Below are positions 43,514-51,283 of a DNA stretch of 64,000 bases, one piece after another. Position numbers and translations under genes: made by a program. Source of the stretch: Ohtaekwangia sp035628875 (GTDB lineage: Bacteria; Bacteroidota; Bacteroidia; Cytophagales; Cyclobacteriaceae); assembly GCA_035628875.1 (NCBI GenBank), contig DASPIZ010000157.1, forward strand, positions 18,058-82,057. The letters are read 5' to 3'. How positions within the stretch are numbered: the stretch's first letter is position 1; the number at the start of each line of letters is the position of its first letter. Below the pieces are notes generated by a model. It saw only the letters and a program-made list of their open reading frames with translations. It had not been told where the DNA came from and did no database searches.

Positions 43514-44482
43514 ATGAATCCTTCCCATCGTGCTGGCCAGATAAAAAGTATAGCCAATGAACTCGGATTCAATTTCTGTGGCATTTCAAAAGCAGAATTT
43601 CTTGAAGAGGAGGCACCGCGGTTAACCGAGTGGCTGAAGCGTGGGTATGCCGGCAAAATGAGTTACCTGGAAAATTCTTTTGACAAACGTTTAGATCCTA
43701 CTTTACTTGTTCCGGGGGCGAAATCTGTTGTGAGTCTTTTGTATAATTATTATCCGGAGGTCGATCATGCCAAAGAAGGTGATTTAAAAATCGCCAAGTA
43801 TGCATATGGCGACGATTATCACCATGTCATCAAGGACAAGCTCAAAGTATTCATGGAGAAAATAACCGAAGAGATTGGTGAAGTCCACGGAAGAGCATTT
43901 GTAGATTCGGCGCCTGTCATGGAGCGCGCCTGGGCAAAACGCGCAGGGTTGGGCTGGGTCGGTAAAAACTCCCTGCTCATCAACAAGAACAGCGGAAGTT
44001 TTTATTTTCTGTCAGAGCTTATCATTGATCTTGAACTTGAATACGATGGTCCTGTTAAAGATTATTGTGGTACCTGTACAGCCTGTATGGATGCGTGCCC
44101 AACGGATGCGATACCCGCTCCTTATGTTGTTGATGGCAGCAAGTGTATATCTTACTATACCATTGAATTAAAAGACGAATTGCCGAATGAAGTAAAGGAT
44201 AAGTTCCAGAACTGGATTTTCGGCTGCGACATTTGTCAGGATGTTTGTCCCTGGAACCGGTTTTCAAAGCCACACAACGAACCCGCATTTCAGCCACACC
44301 CTGATCTGCAGCACATGACGACAAGAGACTGGCAGGAAATCACGGCAGATGTATTCCGGCAGGTATTTAAACATTCTGCTGTGAAACGGACGAAATTTGA
44401 AGGGCTTAAAAGAAATATATCATTCTTACAACCTTCGCAAATCGAAGAAAGTAAGAATGATACTGATCCGCTATTACACTAA
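43514..44482 (+). CDS. queG: tRNA epoxyqueuosine(34) reductase
   Basis: 322 residues. The cobalamin-binding half includes MSYLENSFDKRLDPTLLVPGA, KYAYGDDYHHVIKDKL and FVDSAPVMERAWAKRAGLGW with the catalytic Asp. Two 4Fe-4S clusters follow: CGTCTACMDACPTDAI and CDICQDVCPWN with an earlier CISYYTIE. The shorter length (E. coli QueG has a C-terminal HEAT region) is usual in Bacteroidota. It performs the last step of queuosine synthesis in tRNA. It overlaps the TM2 gene tail to tail by nine bases. Confidence 0.94.
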   Translation: MNPSHRAGQIKSIANELGFNFCGISKAEFLEEEAPRLTEWLKRGYAGKMSYLENSFDKRLDPTLLVPGAKSVVSLLYNYYPEVDHAKEGDLKIAKYAYGDDYHHVIKDKLKVFMEKITEEIGEVHGRAFVDSAPVMERAWAKRAGLGWVGKNSLLINKNSGSFYFLSELIIDLELEYDGPVKDYCGTCTACMDACPTDAIPAPYVVDGSKCISYYTIELKDELPNEVKDKFQNWIFGCDICQDVCPWNRFSKPHNEPAFQPHPDLQHMTTRDWQEITADVFRQVFKHSAVKRTKFEGLKRNISFLQPSQIEESKNDTDPLLH

Positions 44483-44815
44483 CATCGACACTTCACGTGC
44501 AACTTTGGAATTATATTCGAAGGCAAGCTTTTGATAATTTACCAGGTCGATGATTGTTCCGATGAGACATAATCCGGCAGTGAAAAAATAAAGGATGCCC
44601 ATGCCAATCTGGTCGGTCAGCATCCGGTGAATGCCTGCAAAACCAACGAAGCCAATAAGGGTTAATACCAGGATCAGCATCGGATCTCTTCTTCGGTTAC
44701 GGTACACGCTCGCAAACGAACGTGCCTGCTCATCTGTCATGGGTGTAACAATGGATTGTACAAAAATGAGTTCTTCTCCGGATAGTTCTGGAAGTACATC
44801 AATAATTCTGGCCAT
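44474..44815 (-). CDS. TM2 domain-containing protein
   Basis: 113 residues. A soluble N-terminus (about 1-40) precedes two membrane helices (about 48-66 and 72-92) separated by a short turn HRMLTDQIGMG. The GFAGIHRMLTDQIGMGILYFFTAG pattern is the TM2 domain. The preceding DUF2752 gene overlaps it by 17 bp and the pair occurs widely in Bacteroidota. Function unknown. The overlap and same strand indicate one transcript. Confidence 0.85.
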   Translation of the reverse strand: MARIIDVLPELSGEELIFVQSIVTPMTDEQARSFASVYRNRRRDPMLILVLTLIGFVGFAGIHRMLTDQIGMGILYFFTAGLCLIGTIIDLVNYQKLAFEYNSKVAREVSMLV

Positions 44816-45086
44816 GGCGTTGAATGGATTTTTTAGTTAAGGTAATAATTCTTACAAGCAATATAATAAATGCAAAGATCCCAAGGGGATGCGTTTTAAA
44901 GGATGTAACGGGATCTCCGTGTAAAAGATGTGAAATGGATTTCCCTAATCCACAGCCGGGACAAAATTCAAAACCGAAATGGTGCAAGGGACAAAAGCTC
45001 ACGAGATTTTCGCTATGCGGATTTACCCAGGCCAGCACAAGCAAGGCAATAACCCATATCCAGGCTTCACGCGTAATGGATTTCAT
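44799..45086 (-). CDS. DUF2752 domain-containing membrane protein
   Basis: 95 residues from the ATG at 45086 (MKSITREAWIW); in-frame ATGs at 45098 and 45119 give slightly longer forms. The family core CPLHHFGFEFCPGCGLGKSISHLLHGD is present with its C..H...CPGCG arrangement, flanked by two membrane helices (about 10-28 and 65-85). The Cys pair may bind a metal or form a disulfide. No known function. Start of the DUF2752-TM2 pair. Confidence 0.83.
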   Translation of the reverse strand: MKSITREAWIWVIALLVLAWVNPHSENLVSFCPLHHFGFEFCPGCGLGKSISHLLHGDPVTSFKTHPLGIFAFIILLVRIITLTKKSIQRHGQNY

Positions 45087-45173
45087 GGTGTAGTATACCA
45101 TAGATAAGTAAGTGCGCATTACAATCCGGTTCTATGAAAATAAGATTTTTTCTCTCTGATTTTTGATAAAAAT

Positions 45174-45206
45174 AAAGCCCCCGCCTGGGTCCAGGGCGAG
45201 GGCTTT
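45174..45206 (-). terminator. Rho-independent terminator after the 66-residue protein
   Basis: Arms AAAGCCCCCGCC (45174-45185) and GGCGAGGGCTTT (45195-45206) pair with one mismatch. On the minus strand the stem is followed by TTTATTTTTATC, a T-rich tail. Confidence 0.8.
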
Positions 45207-45228
45207 ACGGGTTTGAAAAATAAACCGC

Positions 45229-45429
45229 TTACGAACCCACGAAGCATCGGTTCAGAATAGCTTCGTGTTCACTCCCAAACCGGTTGTAACACCACTGTTT
45301 GAGTTCGTTTACTTCATCAGCAATCAACATTTTGATCGCTTTTTTCAACTCTTTCTCAAAGAGTCGGGCGTCAAAACTCACTTTAGTGAGTACAGTTTTG
45401 ACATAATTCAACATACCGAACATGTTCAT
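45229..45429 (-). CDS. Small conserved protein of unknown function
   Basis: 66 residues, mainly helical: YVKTVLTKVSFDARLFEKEL, then KKAIKMLIADEVNELKQWCY and a short tail. I recall near-identical short proteins in other Cytophagales with the same FEKELKKAIKML and W-C-Y segments. A clear terminator sits 23 bp after the stop, which supports a real transcript. An ATG five codons in (45414, MLNYVKTVL) is an equally good start. No membrane segment or metal site besides two Cys. Confidence 0.7.
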   Translation of the reverse strand: MNMFGMLNYVKTVLTKVSFDARLFEKELKKAIKMLIADEVNELKQWCYNRFGSEHEAILNRCFVGS

Positions 45430-45655
45430 TAAAAAATAATTAGGATTTTTAAGCCTAACGAGTGTTAAATTATAAAATTGTTGGATAATCCAAAAGAAGC
45501 AGCGTTAACTTTTGTTAAAGTTGTCTTCGTAAGACGAAATTGGTTTATTTTTCTGCCTTTAACTACCCTGAAAAAACCGGTTAACGATTTATTTTAACGC
45601 TTTTTTTGTTGATTCCGTATTTTTAGATTGATTTCAGCGTTCCGAGATAAGCTTT

Positions 45656-47089
45656 ATGAAGTGGATATTATTTTTAGTTATTCTAATGGGTGTGAGTCTT
45701 GCCCAGGCCCAGGAGATCGATGTGACACTTGGGCCCGAGGAAATTGGTGTGAACCAGGGCTGGACTATCGTGATCAAAGTAAATAATGGACGAATCAAAA
45801 GTTATGATAATTTTCCGGAAATACCCGGCTTACGAAAACGCGGTACTTCCTCTCAGTCCAGCACTTCAATTATCAATGGTCAGATCTCTTCTTCAGAAAG
45901 TCTTACAATGAATTACACCCCCATGCGGGAAGGTGTTGTTACGGTTCCTTCTTTTACACTTACCGTGAATAATAAACCGATCAAGGTGAGTGGTAAGCAG
46001 ATTAAGATTGGCCCTGCAGTGAAACAACGAAGTTCGGATCCGTTCAAAAATTTCTTTGACCGAAGTCCTGCTGATGAATTTTTTGGCGATGGCGATACGG
46101 AATTTGTAGAGGTACAAGATGAGGCATTATTTTCTGTGAGCACCAATAAATCGGACGTTTACGTAGGGGAGGGATTTACCACAACTGTTTCTTTTCTGAT
46201 CTCTGAAAATAATCGTGCCCCGCTTCAGTTTTATGATATCGAAAAACAATTGTCTGAGATTTTAAAAAGGATTCGCCCTTCTAATTGCTGGGAAGAAAAC
46301 TTCAATATTGAAAACATATCGCCCGAACGAATTACGATCAACGGCAAAAACTATACACAATATAAAATTCATCAGGCCGTGTATTATCCTTTCAATACAG
46401 AGCCAATTACGTTTCCACGGATCGGGCTTGAGATGATTAAATTCAAGGTGGCCAAAAATCCTTCTTTCTTCGGGCAGAACCGACAAGAGGATTTTAAAAC
46501 CTACTATTCAAAACCAAGAACGGTCACGGTAAAAGAACTGCCACCTCATCCGTTACGTAATTCAGTTTCTGTAGGAGATTATAAATTGAATGAACGGATC
46601 AGCGAAACGCAGCTCCAGACAGGAAACAGTGTTTCTTATGAATTTAATATTTACGGCGAAGGAAACATTGCCGGTGTGCAAAATCCACGTGTTGCTGATG
46701 ATGAGAATTTTGAGATTTACGATCCCAATATCCGCCAGGACATCAACCGGGGTAATAATCGTGTGAGCGGAACAAAGTCTTTCCGATACTTTATGATTCC
46801 GAGTGAGCCTGGTAAATACGATTTAAAAAATTATTTCAGTTGGATTTTTTTCAATCCTGTAAAGGAGAAATATGACACGTTATATGCGGGGATAACACTT
46901 AACGTAGAGGGGGAAAGCAAAAAAAATGCAGCGATCGAATCGAATGACCCCGGCAGTTTTTATGATAAGATCAGTTTTGCCGAAAACGATTTGCGCGCGC
47001 GTGATGAAAATAATCTGCCTGTTTGGTTATTCTCCGGCTTTTTAGTGCTTATGGTGGGTGGCTCAGTCTTTTTGCTTTTCCGGAAATAA
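45656..47089 (+). CDS. batD: BatD-family protein
   Basis: 477 residues. Signal peptide (WILFLVILMGVSLAQAQE), a long series of Ig-like beta domains (about 20-430) and a C-terminal membrane helix (about 453-473, LPVWLFSGFLVLMVGGSVFLL). The first domain, from DVTLGPEEIGVNQGW to IPGLRKRGTSSQSS, is the BatD opening. KDVYVGEGFT-type SDVYVGEGFTTTVSFL and LPPHPLRNSVSVGDYKLN are further family segments. BatD acts with BatA, BatB and BatC in aerotolerance/stress clusters of Bacteroidota. None of these partners is adjacent, so this is a stand-alone copy. Confidence 0.87.
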   Translation: MKWILFLVILMGVSLAQAQEIDVTLGPEEIGVNQGWTIVIKVNNGRIKSYDNFPEIPGLRKRGTSSQSSTSIINGQISSSESLTMNYTPMREGVVTVPSFTLTVNNKPIKVSGKQIKIGPAVKQRSSDPFKNFFDRSPADEFFGDGDTEFVEVQDEALFSVSTNKSDVYVGEGFTTTVSFLISENNRAPLQFYDIEKQLSEILKRIRPSNCWEENFNIENISPERITINGKNYTQYKIHQAVYYPFNTEPITFPRIGLEMIKFKVAKNPSFFGQNRQEDFKTYYSKPRTVTVKELPPHPLRNSVSVGDYKLNERISETQLQTGNSVSYEFNIYGEGNIAGVQNPRVADDENFEIYDPNIRQDINRGNNRVSGTKSFRYFMIPSEPGKYDLKNYFSWIFFNPVKEKYDTLYAGITLNVEGESKKNAAIESNDPGSFYDKISFAENDLRARDENNLPVWLFSGFLVLMVGGSVFLLFRK

Positions 47090-47167
47090 ACCAATCCTGA
47101 TAAAATTACGCCATTTCTTGTGCTTAATTTGGAGCATGTATGGCAGCGCACTTATCTTCATGCCTTT

Positions 47168-48244
47168 ATGAGCAATACTTTCGGAAAACTTTTTAACATC
47201 ACGACGTTTGGCGAATCACATGGTCCTGCAATCGGTGTAATTATCGATGGCTGCCCTGCAGGATTACCCATAGATGAAGCATTTATTCAAAGTGAACTTG
47301 ATCGAAGAAAACCAGGTCAATCCAAGATCACGACACAACGGAAAGAGGATGATACTTTTAAAATTCTAAGTGGTGTATTCGAAGGAAAATCCACGGGTAC
47401 ACCACTTGCCATTGTGATCGAAAACCAGGATCAGCGAAGCAAGGACTACAGTCATATTGCTGAAACGTTCAGGCCATCACACGCTGATTATACCTATGAA
47501 ACAAAATATGGTAACCGCGATTACCGTGGTGGTGGCCGCAGCTCAGCCCGCGAAACGGCAGCGCGCGTGGCAGCCGGTGCGGTGGCAAAACTGTTGCTCA
47601 ATAAATACGGTCTTCAGATAACGGCGTATGTTTCTCAGGTAGGGGATATTAAAGCTCCACATTTTAACGAAATGGACCTCGGCACAACGGAGGAAAACAT
47701 TGTAAGGTGCCCCGATCCAGCTACGGCGGAAAGAATGATCGCGTTAATTGATCAGGTGCGTCTTGATCGTGATACCATTGGAGGAATCGTTACCTGTGTA
47801 GTTCACAATGTGCCGGTTGGATTGGGTGAACCTGTTTTTGATAAGCTGCATGCAGATTTAGGAAAGGCCATGCTTAGCATAAACGCTGTGAAAGGATTTG
47901 AATATGGAAGCGGTTTCGAAGGCATTACATTGAGGGGCTCACAACATAATGACGAATTCTACAATGATGGTGGAAGAATCAGAACGAAGACGAACTATTC
48001 CGGAGGCATTCAGGGAGGTATTTCAAACGGCGAGGATATTTATTTCAACGTAGCGTTTAAACCTGTCGCAACCATCATGCAGGATCAGCAAACGGTTAGT
48101 AAATCGGGTAACGAAGCTACGGTGTCAGGAAAGGGAAGACATGATCCTTGTGTGTTGCCGCGTGCAGTGCCTATTGTAGAGGCAATGGCTGCGTTAGTTT
48201 TGGCTGATTTTCTTTTGCGTGACAAGGTATCGCGTTTGGAGTAA
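47168..48244 (+). CDS. aroC: Chorismate synthase
   Basis: 358 residues from the ATG at 47168 (MSNTFGKLFNITTFGESHG); the longer reading to 47120 adds 16 residues outside the family. FGESHGPAIGVIIDGCPAG is the N-terminal signature. YGNRDYRGGGRSSARETAAR is the central FMN/substrate site, and GRHDPCVLPRAVPIVEAMAA is the C-terminal signature. It makes chorismate by 1,4-elimination of phosphate from EPSP, the last step of the shikimate pathway. Other aro genes are absent here. Confidence 0.96.
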   Translation: MSNTFGKLFNITTFGESHGPAIGVIIDGCPAGLPIDEAFIQSELDRRKPGQSKITTQRKEDDTFKILSGVFEGKSTGTPLAIVIENQDQRSKDYSHIAETFRPSHADYTYETKYGNRDYRGGGRSSARETAARVAAGAVAKLLLNKYGLQITAYVSQVGDIKAPHFNEMDLGTTEENIVRCPDPATAERMIALIDQVRLDRDTIGGIVTCVVHNVPVGLGEPVFDKLHADLGKAMLSINAVKGFEYGSGFEGITLRGSQHNDEFYNDGGRIRTKTNYSGGIQGGISNGEDIYFNVAFKPVATIMQDQQTVSKSGNEATVSGKGRHDPCVLPRAVPIVEAMAALVLADFLLRDKVSRLE

Positions 48245-48271
48245 TAAGATTTTATAAACCCGTTGTACGTT

Positions 48272-48664
48272 ATGTTATTCAGAAAATTATCTGAAGCCGA
48301 CGAGGCTGTCGGAAGTGTCATTGTACAAAGTTCATTTAAAGTACACCAGGAACTGGGTCCTGGCCTCTTAGAAAAGATCTATGAGGCGTGTCTGGCCTAT
48401 GATCTTCGAAAGGCTGGGCTTGCGGTAGCACGTCAGATTGATGTTCCCATTCAATACGATGGTATTGTTTTCAACGAAGGCTTACGATTGGACCTGCTGG
48501 TTGAAAATAAAGTGGTCATTGAAGTGAAAGCCGTAGATCAGGTCCATCCTGTATGGCAGGCGCAGGTACTTAGCCACCTGAAACTCACAGGGTTGAGATT
48601 AGGCTACCTGATAAACTTTAATGTCCCGCTAATAAAGCACGGAATAAAAAGAATCATTTTGTAA
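48272..48664 (+). CDS. GxxExxY protein (PD-(D/E)XK-like)
   Basis: 130 residues from the ATG at 48272. The eponymous motif is GLLEKIY within ELGPGLLEKIYEACL. The candidate PD-(D/E)XK core is LDLLVENKVVIEVKAVD: an Asp, a beta strand, then E-x-K. HPVWQAQVLSHLKLTGLRLGYLINFN closes the family signature. Members lack an assigned biochemical role. The gene stops one base before a four-unit hairpin array, and no related array occurs elsewhere in the window. Family proteins near intergenic repeats are a pattern I recall from Bacteroidota. Possible action on those repeats is a hypothesis. Confidence 0.88.
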   Translation: MLFRKLSEADEAVGSVIVQSSFKVHQELGPGLLEKIYEACLAYDLRKAGLAVARQIDVPIQYDGIVFNEGLRLDLLVENKVVIEVKAVDQVHPVWQAQVLSHLKLTGLRLGYLINFNVPLIKHGIKRIIL

Positions 48665-48665
48665 T

Positions 48666-49020
48666 GGATAAGGCCACGAAGGCACCAAGTCACAAAGAAT
48701 GCAGACAATGTTTTTTGTATTTCTTCGTGCCCTCGTGTCTTCGTGGCTATAAAAAAGGGATAAGGCCACGGAGGCACCAAGTCACAAAGAATGCAGACAA
48801 CGTTTTTGTATTTCTTTCGTGTCCTCGTGTCTTCGTGGCTATAAAAAAGGATTAAGCCACGAAGGCCTTTCACAAAGAATGCAGACAATGTGTTTGTATT
48901 TCTTAGTGTCCTCGTGTCTTCGTGGCTATAAAAAAGGGATAAGGCCACGAAGGCACCAAATCACAAAGAATGCAGACAATGTTTTTGTATTTCTTAGTGT
49001 CCTCGTGTTTTCGTGGCTTA
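48666..49020. repeat. Four tandem ~90-bp hairpin-forming repeats
   Basis: Units run 48666-48757, 48758-48848, 48849-48936 and 48937-49020 (92, 91, 88 and 84 bp). Each begins GGATAAGGCCACGAAGGCACC (unit 3 altered), continues TCACAAAGAATGCAGACAA, and ends GTGTCTTCGTGGCTATAAAAAA. The first ~28 bases of a unit pair with the last ~28 around the loop ATGCAGACAATG. Unit 3 has a deletion in the left arm. Loops are more conserved than arms. The array fills the gap between two convergent genes. Confidence 0.92.
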
Positions 49021-49029
49021 AATTCTATT

Positions 49030-50307
49030 CTATGATGTTTCTCCGGGTGGGTTGATTTGGCCTTCACTGGTGCCAATTACGCAGGCAACGGTGGCGTCAC
49101 CGGTAATGTTTACAACGGTGCGTAACATGTCAAGCGGTCTGTCAACGGCCAGGATAAGCGCTAATCCTGTCGGGTCAAGACCCACTGCTTCTAATACAAT
49201 AATCAGCATGATAATGCCAGCCCCTGGAACCGCGGCTGCGCCGATTGAAGACAATACCGCTGTAAATAAAATAGTAAGCTGTTGGCCTAAGGTGAGATCG
49301 ATACCAAATGCTTGCGCGATAAACACGGCAGATACAGCCTGATGAATGCTGGTGCCATCCATGTTTACCGTAGCACCTAAAGGCAGCACAAAACTCGATA
49401 CTTCTTCAGAAACACCTAAGTTTTTTTCTACACAATCCATCGTGGCAGGTAAGGTAGCTGCGCTTGAGCTGGTTGAAAAGGCCAAGATCTGCGCAGGCAT
49501 AATTCCTTTAAAGAACGCAAAGGGTGATACCTTTGTAAACATTTTCAGAATACTCGGATAAACGATAAATGCCATTAAGGCAAGGGCCATCACTACATTG
49601 ATACTAAACACACCCAGCGCCTGCATTAACTGAAGATCAATATTCAGGCTTGCCAGCAAGGCAAATACACCGATCGGTGCAAAGTTCATGATGATATCGA
49701 CAATCTTTAGGATAACATGATTTGCACCATCAAAAAATGATTTTACGCCACTAATTTTTTCCGGCTTCACAAGGATCATCGCCACGCCAAAAAGAATGGA
49801 GAAGAAAATAACTTGTAACATATTGCCATTGTTGGAGGCGGCGTTCAGAAAATTTTCAGGAACAATGTCTACCAGCATTTGCAGTGGACCATCTCCCTTA
49901 ACACCCTCGGCTGAGGAAATTGATGTATCGATATCTGAAGCATAGGCTACACGCAATTCTTCGCGTTTTTCTGACGATAAAAATTTTCCAGGTTTAATGA
50001 GATTTACAGAAATAAGGCCAATGGCTACGGCAAGGAAAGTGGTAGCTAAATAAAAAATGATGGTTCGTCCTCCAATCCTTGAAAGTCGCGAAACATCAGT
50101 GAGATTGGAGACGCCATCAATCAACGAAAACACAATAAGCGGTATGGCAATAAGCTTTAAAGAGTTGATGAATATCGTGCCCCACGGCCGGATCCAGTCA
50201 TGGGTGAATTCTAACAGGCCGAGACTTTTAGCGCTTAATCCCCATACGAGGCCGAGGCCCATTCCAATAAGGATTTTAGCAAACAGTGGTAATTTTTTCC
50301 AATTCAT
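49030..50307 (-). CDS. Dicarboxylate/amino acid:cation symporter (SLC1/DAACS family)
   Basis: 425 residues, about eight membrane helices plus re-entrant loops. Serine-rich hairpin 1 reads STSSSAATLPATM, followed by LPLGATVNMDGTSIHQ (the NMDGT cation site), then PGAGIIMLIIVLEAVGLDP and DRPLDMLRTVVNITGDATVAC with the substrate-binding Asp/Arg-type region. It imports glutamate, aspartate or a C4-dicarboxylate with Na+ or H+. Which one is not readable. The stop lies just beyond the hairpin array. Confidence 0.92.
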   Translation of the reverse strand: MNWKKLPLFAKILIGMGLGLVWGLSAKSLGLLEFTHDWIRPWGTIFINSLKLIAIPLIVFSLIDGVSNLTDVSRLSRIGGRTIIFYLATTFLAVAIGLISVNLIKPGKFLSSEKREELRVAYASDIDTSISSAEGVKGDGPLQMLVDIVPENFLNAASNNGNMLQVIFFSILFGVAMILVKPEKISGVKSFFDGANHVILKIVDIIMNFAPIGVFALLASLNIDLQLMQALGVFSINVVMALALMAFIVYPSILKMFTKVSPFAFFKGIMPAQILAFSTSSSAATLPATMDCVEKNLGVSEEVSSFVLPLGATVNMDGTSIHQAVSAVFIAQAFGIDLTLGQQLTILFTAVLSSIGAAAVPGAGIIMLIIVLEAVGLDPTGLALILAVDRPLDMLRTVVNITGDATVACVIGTSEGQINPPGETS

Positions 50308-50446
50308 CAGTTATTTTCAGTTTAGGCGCCAGGAACTAACTCACAATCGGTAGCAATATGCGGATTTCACCCCTAATTTTCCAAATTAGGTTAATTAACG
50401 ACCCATCAAATCAGCGTGGAAAGTCGGAATAGAGGTGCTTATGGTT

Positions 50447-50475
50447 TTTGCACGAACTTTAATTAACTAATTTTG
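50447..50475 (+). promoter_or_regulatory. Putative promoter of the nfu gene
   Basis: TTTG at 50447-50450 and TAATTTTG at 50468-50475, separated by 17 bases, form the best -33/-7 pair seen in the window. The -7 element is 19 bases before the ATG at 50495. Confidence 0.55.
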
Positions 50476-50494
50476 TTCAATAAGAAACCGTATT

Positions 50495-51070
50495 ATGTTA
50501 CAAGCTGATCCAAAAAATATTCACATCTATCTGGAGTCCAATCCAAACCCGAATTCCTTAAAATTTGTCATTAACGAAATGCTCGTTCCCGATGGTATGA
50601 GCTTCGATTTCCCGGATGTTGAATCTTCCTGCATATCGCCGCTGGCAAAAGAATTATTTGGATTTGAATTCGTCAATCGTGTTTTTTTTGCCAGTAATTT
50701 TATTACAGTAACGAAAAGCGAAGATGTTGAATGGCTTGAAATCCAACAGATAATCAAAGAGCATATCAAGAAATACCTTGAGGCGGGCAAATTTATAATT
50801 GAAGTAAAAGAACCTGAAATTCCCGCGCAGGAAGAAACAGAGACCATTAAGAAAATTAAGGCGATACTGGAAGAATACATCAGGCCTGCAGTGGAACAGG
50901 ATGGTGGAGCGATCACCTATCATAGTTTTCACGACGGTATTGTAAAAGTTCAATTACAAGGCTCTTGCAGTGGATGTCCATCATCCATGATTACCCTGAA
51001 GGCTGGTATTGAAAACCTTTTTACCCGTATGATGCCCGGGGAAGTTAAGTCTGTCGAAGCGCTCGCTTAA
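50495..51070 (+). CDS. nfu: NifU-like iron-sulfur scaffold protein (Nfu type)
   Basis: 191 residues. The N-terminal Nfu domain (about 1-95) begins HIYLESNPNPNSLKFVINEML. The C-terminal NifU domain (about 115-190) has IRPAVEQDGGAITYHSF and GSCSGCPSSMITLKAGIE, with C158 and C161 as the cluster-binding CxxC. It carries Fe-S clusters to client apo-proteins; several Fe-S enzymes (QueG, the FAD/Fe-S dehydrogenase, GltB-like) are encoded nearby. Single-gene transcript with its own promoter and terminator. Confidence 0.93.
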   Translation: MLQADPKNIHIYLESNPNPNSLKFVINEMLVPDGMSFDFPDVESSCISPLAKELFGFEFVNRVFFASNFITVTKSEDVEWLEIQQIIKEHIKKYLEAGKFIIEVKEPEIPAQEETETIKKIKAILEEYIRPAVEQDGGAITYHSFHDGIVKVQLQGSCSGCPSSMITLKAGIENLFTRMMPGEVKSVEALA

Positions 51071-51092
51071 CTCCCAATACAGCACTTAATAT

Positions 51093-51123
51093 AAAAGCCT
51101 AGGCCAAGCAGCCAGGCTTTTTA
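51093..51123 (+). terminator. Rho-independent terminator after nfu
   Basis: AAAAGCCT (51093-51100) pairs with AGGCTTTT (51114-51121), and inner GG/CC can extend the stem. A TTTTTATATTTT tail follows. The loop is long. Confidence 0.7.
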
Positions 51124-51283
51124 TATTTTACAGGCTGTGGTTAATGTATTGAAAGGTGCGTAGCCAAGTTCCGAGATAATGAAATGTTTACCTATTGAAA
51201 GACAAATCATGGAACTGACTTGAAAGTAATATCAGACTGGCAGCAGTTTTGTTTACAGAGAGAATTAAGAATAAACAGAATTA

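Noticed and set aside
48666..49020. CRISPR array
   Set aside because: Units are ~90 bp with arms and loops all repeated; there are no unique spacers of 25-45 bp and no cas genes.
48604..49055. Several overlapping 60-110 codon readings on both strands inside the hairpin array
   Set aside because: They repeat the same peptide (for example CLRGYKKG) because they translate the DNA repeat itself, and they run in more than one frame and on both strands. No protein-like composition.
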